Assembly (NCBI RefSeq): GCF_003046175.1
Contig: NZ_PZZM01000001.1
Coordinates: 3,985,001 to 4,049,000 of the forward strand
Reading direction: 5' to 3'
DNA length: 64,000 nt
DNA from: Bosea sp. 124
GTDB lineage: Bacteria; Pseudomonadota; Alphaproteobacteria; Rhizobiales; Beijerinckiaceae
This document shows positions 24,768-34,627 of this stretch, in pieces (within the stretch, counting starts at the first letter, position 1; the number at the start of each line of letters is the position of its first letter). The translations under genes were made by a program, and so were the position numbers. Under the pieces are notes generated by a model. It did not search any database, had not been told where the DNA came from, and was given only the letters and a program-made list of their open reading frames with translations.

Positions 24768-26156
24768 TCAGACCGGCGGGGCGTTGCCCGAGCCGATGTC
24801 CCAGTACAGCCCTGCCATCAGCCCCAGCGCCTCACGGGCGATGGCCACCGGCAGATGTTCGTCCGGTGCATGCTGGGAGCAGCCCGGATAGGAATGCGGC
24901 ACCCAGATCGTGCGCAGCCCGAGAATCTCGGCGAAGATGTCGTTCGGCAGCGAGCCGCCGAGATTGGGCAGCAAGGCGGGCTTCTTGTTGGTGCTGCTCG
25001 CGATCGAATTGATCGTGAAGGTGACCCAGGGATCTTCGGGGTCCAGCCGCGTGGCGCCGAAGCGCTCCGCACCGGGCATGATGATCTCGACCATCGGGAA
25101 GCCGTTGCGGTCGAGATGACGGCGGAGGGCCGGGACGACGTCCCTGGGATCGATGCCGACGACGAAACGCAGCGCCACGCGCGCCCAGGCACTTGGCGGC
25201 ACGGCGTTGACCGGGGTCTCGGGGACGCCCGACTTCATTGCCAGCACGTCGAAGGAGCACCAGCCGAAGACCTGCTCGGCTGGCGATAGCCCCGGCTCGC
25301 CCCAGCCCGGATCGATCTGCGGACCATCGGGGCCGCCATCGATGATGCAGTCGGCGACGGCCTCGCGCACGGCGCGGGGCAATTCCTTCGGCACCCATTC
25401 ATGGATGCGGATCTGGCCGGTGGGGGAGGTAATCGAGGCGATGGCATGGGCAAGCTGGATCGCGGGGTCGGAGAGGATGCCACCCCAGTTGCCGGAGTGG
25501 TGGCCGCCCTCGCGCGCAACGATCGAGAGATCGAAGGTGATGACGCCGCGCGCGCCGAGGAAGACGGTCGGTCTCTCGGCATTGAGGCGCGGTCCGTCGG
25601 AGGCGATCAGCACGTCCGAACGGAATAGCTCGGCTTCGTCGACGCAAAGTTCGCGCAGGCCCGGCGAGCCTGATTCCTCGCCCATCTCGATGAGGTATTT
25701 GGCGTTGAAGCCGAGCTTTCCGCGTGATTCAAGAACGGCGCGCAAGGCATTGATGTTGATAACGTGCTGGCCCTTGTTGTCGACCACGCCGCGGCCATAC
25801 CAGCGGTCGCCCCGCTCCGTCAGTGTCCAGGGCGAGAGGCCCTCGCTCCATTGCGTGTCGAGGCCGCGAATGACGTCGCCATGGCCGTAGCCGAAGATCG
25901 TCGGCAGGCTTTCGTCCTCGATGCGCTGGGCGAAGAGGAACGGCCCTTTCGCCTTCGGGTGTTTCAGGATGCGGCATTCGAAGCCCAGCCTCTCGAAGAG
26001 CGGTCGCATCTCGGTCTCGAGATAGTCGGCCAGCACCGGGGCACGGTCGGGATTCTGGCTTTCGGTCGGCATCGCGATGAGCCGCGCGAGGTCGCGCTTG
26101 AAGGCGCCCGTATCGAAATAATCTTGCGCATGCGCGATGGCCTGGGCGCGGGTCAT
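24768..26156 (-). CDS. M20 family metallopeptidase (dipeptidase-like)
   Basis: A 462-residue cytosolic zinc peptidase of the M20 family. Metal-site motifs are IFGYGHGDVIRG (first His and Asp), GRGVVDNKGQHV (bridging Asp), EMGEESGSPGL (general-base and ligand Glu), IASDGPR (Asp) and the C-terminal PHSYPGCSQHAPDEH (final His). A dimerisation lid domain lies between about residues 215 and 340. Start ATG at 26156 has a weak ribosome site. It is divergent from the helicase gene at 26282. Close relatives are often annotated as peptidase or succinyl-diaminopimelate desuccinylase-like; a dipeptidase role is most likely. Confidence 0.9.
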   Translation of the reverse strand: MTRAQAIAHAQDYFDTGAFKRDLARLIAMPTESQNPDRAPVLADYLETEMRPLFERLGFECRILKHPKAKGPFLFAQRIEDESLPTIFGYGHGDVIRGLDTQWSEGLSPWTLTERGDRWYGRGVVDNKGQHVININALRAVLESRGKLGFNAKYLIEMGEESGSPGLRELCVDEAELFRSDVLIASDGPRLNAERPTVFLGARGVITFDLSIVAREGGHHSGNWGGILSDPAIQLAHAIASITSPTGQIRIHEWVPKELPRAVREAVADCIIDGGPDGPQIDPGWGEPGLSPAEQVFGWCSFDVLAMKSGVPETPVNAVPPSAWARVALRFVVGIDPRDVVPALRRHLDRNGFPMVEIIMPGAERFGATRLDPEDPWVTFTINSIASSTNKKPALLPNLGGSLPNDIFAEILGLRTIWVPHSYPGCSQHAPDEHLPVAIAREALGLMAGLYWDIGSGNAPPV

Positions 26157-26281
26157 GAAAGCTCGCTATCTGTCTGCCGATCGGAACGGCCGCGATCGTT
26201 GCCGATCCCGCCCTGCCTTGATACTGGCATGCGGATGCAGGGATCGGCCACGGGATATCGCGCGCAGGGGATGCGCGCTCG

Positions 26282-27697
26282 ATGACGAGCGAGGCCGGAA
26301 ATATGGTGCCGCATGCGCATCAGCGCGCCGCGCGAGATGCCATTCTGGCGGCGCGTGCGGCCGGCGTTCCCGGCTTCCTGCTCGGTGACCTGACCGGTCT
26401 CGGCAAGACGCTCTCGTCCTGGCTCGCGCTGTCGGCGATGCCGGAGCAGGACATCCTGGTGATCTGCCCCAAGGGCGCGATTCCGCAATGGCGACGCACG
26501 ATGGCGCTGTCGGGCCTGGCCGCAAAGCGCGTCACGCTGATGAACTTCGAGAAGACCAAGTCGCTGCTGGCGCCCCCAGTCGATTCGAAGAAGCGCTCGG
26601 TCCGGGCCAAGAACAACGAGCTGGCCAAGCATGGCGTGCCGAAGCGCGTCTGGCCGCTGGTGGTGATCGACGAGGCGCACCGCATCCGCAATCCGAACTC
26701 GCAGCAGGGCCTGGTCTGCCGGCAGATGGCGGCGGCTGCGAATTTCACGATCTATCTGAGCGCGACGGCCGGCCAGTCGCCCCATGAACTGTCCTATCTC
26801 GGGCCGCTGCTGGCGCGGGCCGCCGGCATGCCGAGCGCCGATCTCGACGGGTTTCGCCTGCTGATGAAGCGGCTGAAGATCGGTCGGGCCAAGGGGCGCT
26901 GGAAGAATTGGAGCTGGGAGCCGAACGAGGCGGACCGCAAGGCGATGGCCGATCTGCTCTATCGCGGCGCAAACGCGATCGGCCTGCGCCGGCGGCCGGA
27001 GGAAATCGCGGGCTGGCCCGAAGTCCAGCGCGAGCTGGCGCCCGTCGCCCTCGATGCGGCTGCCCGCAAGCTCTACGACGCGACCTGGCGGGAGTTCCGC
27101 AAGGAACTCGGCCTTGCCGGCGGCTCGACGCGCAAGCCGCAAGGCTGGGCGGCGGATCTGCGCTTCCGCCAGAAGGCGAGCTTGCTGCGGATTCCCGGCA
27201 CGGTCGATTTCTGCGACGACCTGCTGGGCAATGACGAGCAGGTCGCGGTGTCCGTCGCCTTCCTCGAGACCAGCGCCATGCTGGCTGACGCGCTGCGCGG
27301 GCGCGGCTGGCGGGTCGGGGAAATCAATGGCGAGCGCTCGGGCGCGGTCAATGAGGAAACGCGGCTGTCCTTCCAGACCGGCCAGCTCGACGCCGTGATC
27401 TTCACGGTGACCGAATCGATCTCGCTGCATCGCGGCGAGATGCCGGGCGGCGAGCGCGAGCGCTCGCTCGTGATCCACGACATGCGCCACAGCGCGATCC
27501 AGCTTCAGCAGATCGAGGGGCGCTGCCACCGCGACGGCCAGCATGCGACGATCTTCTACGCCTATGCCGAAGACACGGTCGAGGAGGCGGTCGCGGGCAC
27601 GGTGATCCAGCGCATGGCGGCGATGGAAGGCCTCGCCGGCGACGACACCCGCATGCTGGAGGCGATCGCCGGGATCGTCGAGGCGCGGGCGGCCTGA
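26282..27697 (+). CDS. Orphan SNF2-like superfamily 2 helicase/translocase
   Basis: A 471-residue protein with both RecA-like lobes of SNF2-type translocases. Motif I is GDLTGLGKT (residues 35-43, where eukaryotic SNF2 has D-x-G-L-G-K-T), motif II is DEAH (130-133, VIDEAHRIRN), motif III is LSATAGQSP and motif VI is QQIEGRCHRDGQ (about 409-420), the usual QxxGRxxRxGQ. It lacks N-terminal or C-terminal accessory domains, so it is a bare motor, as in many phage-borne SNF2 proteins. It stands alone with no restriction, methylase or phage gene beside it. It may remodel protein-DNA complexes. Function is otherwise unknown. Confidence 0.85.
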   Translation: MTSEAGNMVPHAHQRAARDAILAARAAGVPGFLLGDLTGLGKTLSSWLALSAMPEQDILVICPKGAIPQWRRTMALSGLAAKRVTLMNFEKTKSLLAPPVDSKKRSVRAKNNELAKHGVPKRVWPLVVIDEAHRIRNPNSQQGLVCRQMAAAANFTIYLSATAGQSPHELSYLGPLLARAAGMPSADLDGFRLLMKRLKIGRAKGRWKNWSWEPNEADRKAMADLLYRGANAIGLRRRPEEIAGWPEVQRELAPVALDAAARKLYDATWREFRKELGLAGGSTRKPQGWAADLRFRQKASLLRIPGTVDFCDDLLGNDEQVAVSVAFLETSAMLADALRGRGWRVGEINGERSGAVNEETRLSFQTGQLDAVIFTVTESISLHRGEMPGGERERSLVIHDMRHSAIQLQQIEGRCHRDGQHATIFYAYAEDTVEEAVAGTVIQRMAAMEGLAGDDTRMLEAIAGIVEARAA

Positions 27698-27812
27698 GAC
27701 CGGGACCGAGCGCGGCGATCCCCGGTTCAGCCTTTCCGGCCCCCAGGGCGTTTCCGTTTTCGGCCGGGCGCGATCTCGCGGGCTGTCGCGGTGAACTCGG
27801 CATCAGCCACGT

Positions 27813-29894
27813 CTATGCCTCATCCTCCCGCGGCGTCCCGAGGTGAGCGAGCCTTCGCTGCACCACCGGATCATCCAGCAATGCCGCCGCGTCGCCGGCG
27901 AGCCGGTGGCGCCAGTTCGGCTTTTCCGTCGTGGTTCCCGGCACATTGGGCTGGGTCTCGATGCCGAGCGCATCCTCGATCGGCAGCAGCTTCAAGGTGC
28001 AGGGGGTTTTGGCGATATAGCGGATGGCGGCATCGACCACGGGGGCGGTATCCTGCGGAACCGGACGCTCGCCCTGAACGAGGTCTGCCTGCTGGAAGGC
28101 GCCCCAGAGGATCCCACGATCCCAGGCGCGGATGCCCTGATGATCGATGCCGTCATCGACGGGATCGAGGTCGGCCGGGTCGAGGTCGGCGCCGGCCCAC
28201 CAGCCGGCGGTGGGGACGAGGTCATGCGTCGTCGTCAGCGCCGCGGCGCCGGCATCCCAATGCTCGGGCGGAACGTAGCCGTGCTCGCTCTTCTCGAAGC
28301 GCAGCACGCGCAGGCCGGCCACGCCCTGCTCGCGCAGATAGTCGCGGAACCCGTCCGGCAGGGTGCCGAGATCCTCGCCGATGACGATCGCCTTGTGGCG
28401 CCAGGATTCGAGCGCGACAAGCCTGAACAGGGTTTCGGATGGAAAGGTGACATAGGCGCCGTCGAGCGCGCTCGCGCCTTCCGGTACCAGCCAGAGTCGA
28501 CTCATGCCCATGACATGGTCGATGCGGATGCCGCCGACATATCGCAGGCTGGCGCGCAGGGTCTCGATGAAGGGCGCAAATCCCGAGGCGGCGAGCCCGC
28601 GCGGGGAGAAGGTGGTGAGGCCCCAGCTCTGGCCCTCCGCCGCATAATAATCTGGCGGGGCGCCGATGCTGAGCCCGCCGAGAACCTCATGCTGGCGGCT
28701 CCAGGCGTGGCTGCCCGAACCGTCCATGCCGATGGCGAGATCGGCGATGAGGCCGACCTTCATGCCGGCCTCGCGGCAGGCGCGCTGGGCCTCGCCATAG
28801 GAGCGGCCGGTGAGCCATTGCAGGAAGATCTGGTGGGCGACCTCGTCGTCATGCTCGGCCGCGAAGGCTGCGACCTCCGGGCTGTCGGGCGCGCGATAGG
28901 TGGCATCCCAATCGCGCCAGTGCCAGGCGCCCGGGTTCCGCCGCAACTGCGCCGCGTGCAGCACCTCGAAGATGGCGTGGGATTTCAGCAGCGGGGAGGC
29001 CTCCGCCAGCGCGCGCTCGAAATCGGCGCGGACCGGCTCGGCCGCAAAGCCTGGCTCGCGCAGGGCGTCGAACAGGCCGCGCAGCAGGGATTGGCGCAGG
29101 GGCGTTGCCGCGAGCCAGTCGACCTGGCGAAGCGAGGAGAGCCGCGCCATCTCGTCGCCGAGGCCCGCCCGCGCGATCACATCCTGCAGCAGGTCGTTGG
29201 GCAGGACAGCCGTCGGGTCGGCATGGAGCGGATTGTAGAACAGCCGTGTCGAGGGCGAATACGGGCTGAAATGATCCGGAGCGGCGCCGTAAAGTGCGTG
29301 AACCGGGCTGATCGCGAGCGCATCGGCGCCGCGCGCGGCGGCCTTGCGGCCGAGTTCGGCGACGCCGGCGAAATTGCCGATGCCGCCATCGTCTCCGGTG
29401 CGCAGCGAATAGATCTGGGCGGCGAGGCCATAGCCGGTCGCGCCGCCATTGAGATCGGCAAAGGTGATGCAGCGCACGGGCGCCGTCGCGACCGTGAAGT
29501 CGCCGTCGGAGGTGCGGACCGTGTGATAGCCCGGCTCGTCGAAGGCCGGCAAAGTGAGGGCGCCGTCATAGCCCTCCTCGGAGGTGACGATGCGGTGTGC
29601 GCCGCCTTCGAGCGTGACTTCCACTGCCGTTCCGCCCGGCGCCGCCAGCGGCAGGCCGACCTTCTGGCCGACGCGCGCCGTTGTGAAGCGCGAGGTCGCG
29701 GCGGCGTTGACGCCGCTTTCCATCAGCGACAGCGAGTTGCGCAGCCCGGCGTCGCTGTCGGCGGGCAGCCCGAGCGCGAGCAGGATGGCGCGCAGACTGT
29801 CGGGCGAGACCGCACGCTCCGCGCCGGTCTGGTCGGTCCAGTGCGACGCGACGCCCGCCTTGACCGCGAGCTGGCGCAGGATGTCGTCGCTCAT
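27813..29894 (-). CDS. malQ: 4-alpha-glucanotransferase (amylomaltase)
   Basis: A 693-residue GH77 enzyme that transfers glucan chains between maltooligosaccharides, part of the glycogen/maltodextrin pathway. The catalytic residues are visible: nucleophile Asp in RIDHVMGMSR, acid/base Glu in IGEDLGTLP and Asp in TTHDLVPTAGWW. An N-terminal domain of about 130 residues precedes the barrel (starting SDDILRQLAVKAGV). ATG 29894 is preferred over the upstream frame start at 29942 because GGAG lies seven bases before it and the family start fits. The 3' end faces the helicase gene; glgB lies upstream, beyond repeat D. Confidence 0.93.
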   Translation of the reverse strand: MSDDILRQLAVKAGVASHWTDQTGAERAVSPDSLRAILLALGLPADSDAGLRNSLSLMESGVNAAATSRFTTARVGQKVGLPLAAPGGTAVEVTLEGGAHRIVTSEEGYDGALTLPAFDEPGYHTVRTSDGDFTVATAPVRCITFADLNGGATGYGLAAQIYSLRTGDDGGIGNFAGVAELGRKAAARGADALAISPVHALYGAAPDHFSPYSPSTRLFYNPLHADPTAVLPNDLLQDVIARAGLGDEMARLSSLRQVDWLAATPLRQSLLRGLFDALREPGFAAEPVRADFERALAEASPLLKSHAIFEVLHAAQLRRNPGAWHWRDWDATYRAPDSPEVAAFAAEHDDEVAHQIFLQWLTGRSYGEAQRACREAGMKVGLIADLAIGMDGSGSHAWSRQHEVLGGLSIGAPPDYYAAEGQSWGLTTFSPRGLAASGFAPFIETLRASLRYVGGIRIDHVMGMSRLWLVPEGASALDGAYVTFPSETLFRLVALESWRHKAIVIGEDLGTLPDGFRDYLREQGVAGLRVLRFEKSEHGYVPPEHWDAGAAALTTTHDLVPTAGWWAGADLDPADLDPVDDGIDHQGIRAWDRGILWGAFQQADLVQGERPVPQDTAPVVDAAIRYIAKTPCTLKLLPIEDALGIETQPNVPGTTTEKPNWRHRLAGDAAALLDDPVVQRRLAHLGTPREDEA

Positions 29895-29935
29895 GAGGGG
29901 CTCCGCAGTGTCATCGTCATGGCGTCGAATCGCTG

Positions 29936-29977
29936 CCGTCATTCCGGGTCTGCGCTGCGCTTAGCCCGGAATGACGG
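29936..29977. repeat. Intergenic palindromic repeat, copy D (short form)
   Basis: CCGTCATTCCGGG (29936-29948) and CCCGGAATGACGG (29965-29977) form a perfect 13-base inverted repeat with a 16-base loop. It is the minimal form of the family at 304, 8614, 19898 and 36726, and sits between malQ and glgB on the minus strand, where it may act as a transcript boundary. Confidence 0.75.
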
Positions 29978-30005
29978 CGGGTGACGAGATGTGCGGCAGG
30001 AAGAC

Positions 30006-32216
<2,211 letters not shown>

Positions 32217-32401
32217 CGGCTTGGGCTCCATCGCGAAACCGACTCCACGAAAGGCAGGGAATCGTCGATGACGCAACGCAGCGGAGACGGCCTGCGTTCC
32301 GCCGTGACGATATCGCATTCTTCGGTGATTCCGGCCGGGAACCAAGTATCGTCGCCATCGTTGTCGCACTGCAGCGCAGGCGCTTGACGTGGAGGATGGC
32401 G

Positions 32402-32683
32402 ATGAGCCGGGAGCAGACCGTTCGCGACGTGGCCTATGCCATCTGGGAAGCAGAAGGCAAGCCCAAAGGCCGTGACGCCGAGCATTGGCGCCTGGCCGAG
32501 GAGCGGGTCGCCGCGAGCCTGGCAGGCGGGCCTGCCAAAGCCGGGACGAAGGCGGCCGAAGCCAAGCCTCCGGCAAAGGGCAAGGTCGCTTCGGGAACCA
32601 AGGCTGTGGCGGCCGCCAAGCCGGCCGCCAAGCCGCTCGGCAAGCCGGCTGCGACGAAGACCGCTCCCCGCAAGCAGAGCTGA
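32402..32683 (+). CDS. DUF2934-type small protein with Lys/Ala-rich tail
   Basis: A 93-residue protein. The N-terminal about 40 residues, REQTVRDVAYAIWEAEGKPK then GRDAEHWRLAEER, match the DUF2934 pattern (A-x-x-I-W-E-x-E-G-x-P-x-G-x-x-x-x-H-W). The rest is a basic tail of Lys-Pro-Ala repeats (such as AAKPAAKPLGKPA), possibly a nucleic acid-binding tail similar to histone H1-like ends. GGAGG lies six bases before ATG 32402. It is divergent from glgB and convergent with glgA. Function of the family is unknown. Confidence 0.75.
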   Translation: MSREQTVRDVAYAIWEAEGKPKGRDAEHWRLAEERVAASLAGGPAKAGTKAAEAKPPAKGKVASGTKAVAAAKPAAKPLGKPAATKTAPRKQS

Positions 32684-32873
32684 ACGGGAGCGGCTGTCCG
32701 GCCGCCTTATCGCTGCGCCGTCGCGGCCGGTTTCCGGTGCGGCGGGGCTGCAAACCGTCATGGCCATGCGCGGTCGCAGATCATGTGTGATCGCACATCA
32801 CGTGCGCCTGAAACGGATGCGGTGCTGAGGCTCGGTTGAGGCCGCATCGGGTTCTCGCCGGTGGCGGTTCGCC

Positions 32874-34406
32874 TCAAGCAGCCAGTGCCTTGGCGTAGAC
32901 ATCGGCATAGCGATGCGTCGGGCGGCCCCAGTCGAAGCGCTTCGCCATCGCATGCTCGCGCATCTGCCGAAAGGCTGCCTTCGAGCGGAAGGCGTCGAGG
33001 GCGCGCGTCACGGCCGAAGCCAGCCCCGCCCCCGTCAGCGACGAGAACAGGAAGCCCGACCGCCCGTCCTCGATCGTGTCGACGAGGCCGCCGGTGCGGT
33101 AGGCGATCGGAAGGGCGCCGAAACGCTGGGCGTACATCTGGCTCAGGCCACAGGGCTCGAAGCGCGAGGGCATCAGCAGGAAATCGCTCGCCGCAAAGAT
33201 GCGCCGGGCCTCGGCATCGTCGAAGCCGATGCGGGCTGCGACAGCCTTCGGATGCTGGCGGGCGAGGCGCTCGATCGCGTCCTCTAGCCGGGGCTCGCCG
33301 CGGCCGGTGACGACGAGCTGGCCGCCGCTCTCGATGATGGTCTCCGCCGCCTCGATCGAGAGGTCGATGCCCTTCTGGTGGACGAGCCGCGAAATGATCG
33401 AGAACAGTGGCCCGCGCGAGGGCGGCAGCTCGAAGGTCTTGCGGATATCGGCGGCGCTCTGGCGCTTCCACAGGCGGATGCGCTGCGCGCCGGCGTCCTC
33501 GGCTCCGGCCGGGGAGGTCCAGCTATCGTCGATGCCGTTGACGATGCCGGTCAGGCGGCCCTCGTCCATTCGGGTCTTGAGGAGGCCGTCGAGGCCGCAG
33601 CCGTGCTCGGCCGTCGTGATCTCGCGCGCATAGGTCTCGCTCACCGTGGTGACATGGGAGCTGTAATAGATGCCGCTCTTCAGGAACGAGATCTTGCCGT
33701 GGAACTCGGCACCGTTGACCGAGAAGGCGAGATCGGGAATGCCCAGCGCCGCCATGCGCGACGGCTGGTAGAGCCCCTGATAGGCGAGGTTGTGGATCGT
33801 CAGGATCGACGGTGTGGCCAGGCCCTTCCAGCGCAGATAGCCGGGCGCGAGCGCGGACGGCCAGTCGTTGACGTGGATGATGTCGGGCTTCCAGTTGGGA
33901 TCGGCCTCGCCTGCGGCGAGCTCGGCCGCAGCGAGCGACAGCCTGGCGAAGCGGATGTCGTTGTCGGCGAAGTCGCCCCCGGCGAAGGGGCCATAGGGCG
34001 AGCCTTCGCGATCGTAGAGTTCGTCGCAGAGCACCGCATAGATGGTCAGGCCGTCGGGGGTCGCGAAGCGTCCGAGCGACCAGGGCGGCAGGCTCGCCGT
34101 GCGCGGCATTTCGCGGACGATGTCCATGGCCGGTCTGGCGGCCCGGACCTGGCGGAAACCGGGAAGCAGGACACGCACGTCGCAGAGCGCCCGCAACTGG
34201 CGGGGTAGCGCCGTCGAGACTTCGCCCAGGCCGCCGGCCTTGATGAAATCCCCCATCTCGGAGGTGACGAAGAGCAGCCTGGTGTTGCCAGGAAGCAGCG
34301 AGGCGACCTCGGGTGCGCCTGCCTTGACGGCGGCGGCGTAGGTCAATGCGTGGCCGGAGGTCGAAGGGGTGGTTTCGGTGCCTAAGTCCTTCAACGCCTC
34401 GGCCAT
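32874..34406 (-). CDS. glgA: Glycogen synthase (ADP-glucose type)
   Basis: A 510-residue GT5 enzyme that extends glycogen from ADP-glucose. The N-terminal substrate motif reads KAGGLGEVSTALPRQL (canonical K-x-G-G-L), and the catalytic C-terminal region has the acceptor motif SRLVHQKGIDL and the GT-B signature PSRFEPCGLSQMYAQRFG with catalytic Glu in the F-E-P-C-G-L motif. It is somewhat longer than the usual 477 residues because of a 40-residue N-terminal tail. A GGGAG ribosome site is upstream. It is divergent from glgX at 34628 across an AT-rich region. A source of ADP-glucose (glgC) is not in the window. Confidence 0.95.
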   Translation of the reverse strand: MAEALKDLGTETTPSTSGHALTYAAAVKAGAPEVASLLPGNTRLLFVTSEMGDFIKAGGLGEVSTALPRQLRALCDVRVLLPGFRQVRAARPAMDIVREMPRTASLPPWSLGRFATPDGLTIYAVLCDELYDREGSPYGPFAGGDFADNDIRFARLSLAAAELAAGEADPNWKPDIIHVNDWPSALAPGYLRWKGLATPSILTIHNLAYQGLYQPSRMAALGIPDLAFSVNGAEFHGKISFLKSGIYYSSHVTTVSETYAREITTAEHGCGLDGLLKTRMDEGRLTGIVNGIDDSWTSPAGAEDAGAQRIRLWKRQSAADIRKTFELPPSRGPLFSIISRLVHQKGIDLSIEAAETIIESGGQLVVTGRGEPRLEDAIERLARQHPKAVAARIGFDDAEARRIFAASDFLLMPSRFEPCGLSQMYAQRFGALPIAYRTGGLVDTIEDGRSGFLFSSLTGAGLASAVTRALDAFRSKAAFRQMREHAMAKRFDWGRPTHRYADVYAKALAA

Positions 34407-34465
34407 CGGCGAGCTCCCAGAACGGCTGCGCTACCAGAACATCATCGACTGGTTAATGTTCCATA

Positions 34466-34476
34466 TTGCACTGCAA
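34466..34476. promoter_or_regulatory. TTGCA-C-TGCAA dyad in the glgA-glgX divergent region
   Basis: In the 221 bases between divergent glgA and glgX, an AT-rich patch (34452-34492), unusual in this GC-rich window, holds TTGCACTGCAA (34466-34476), a perfect dyad with a central C, and a partial copy ATGCAAT (34484-34490). It may mark a shared promoter or an operator of a regulator. No consensus is claimed. Confidence 0.4.
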
Positions 34477-34627
34477 AATAATCATGCAATTTGGAGGCCG
34501 CAGGCAGGAACCACGGCATCGGCATCACGTTGCACGATCTGCGGCAGGCTTGCGGCATCATTTGACAGGGTGGTTCGCTGTGCGATGCAGCATCATTCCG
34601 TCAGGCCTGAACCGTGCGAGGGTGATC

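Noticed and set aside
26282..27697. Prophage or restriction system around the SNF2-like gene
   Set aside because: Neighbours are a dipeptidase and malQ. No integrase, capsid, nuclease or methylase is seen, so only an orphan helicase is claimed.
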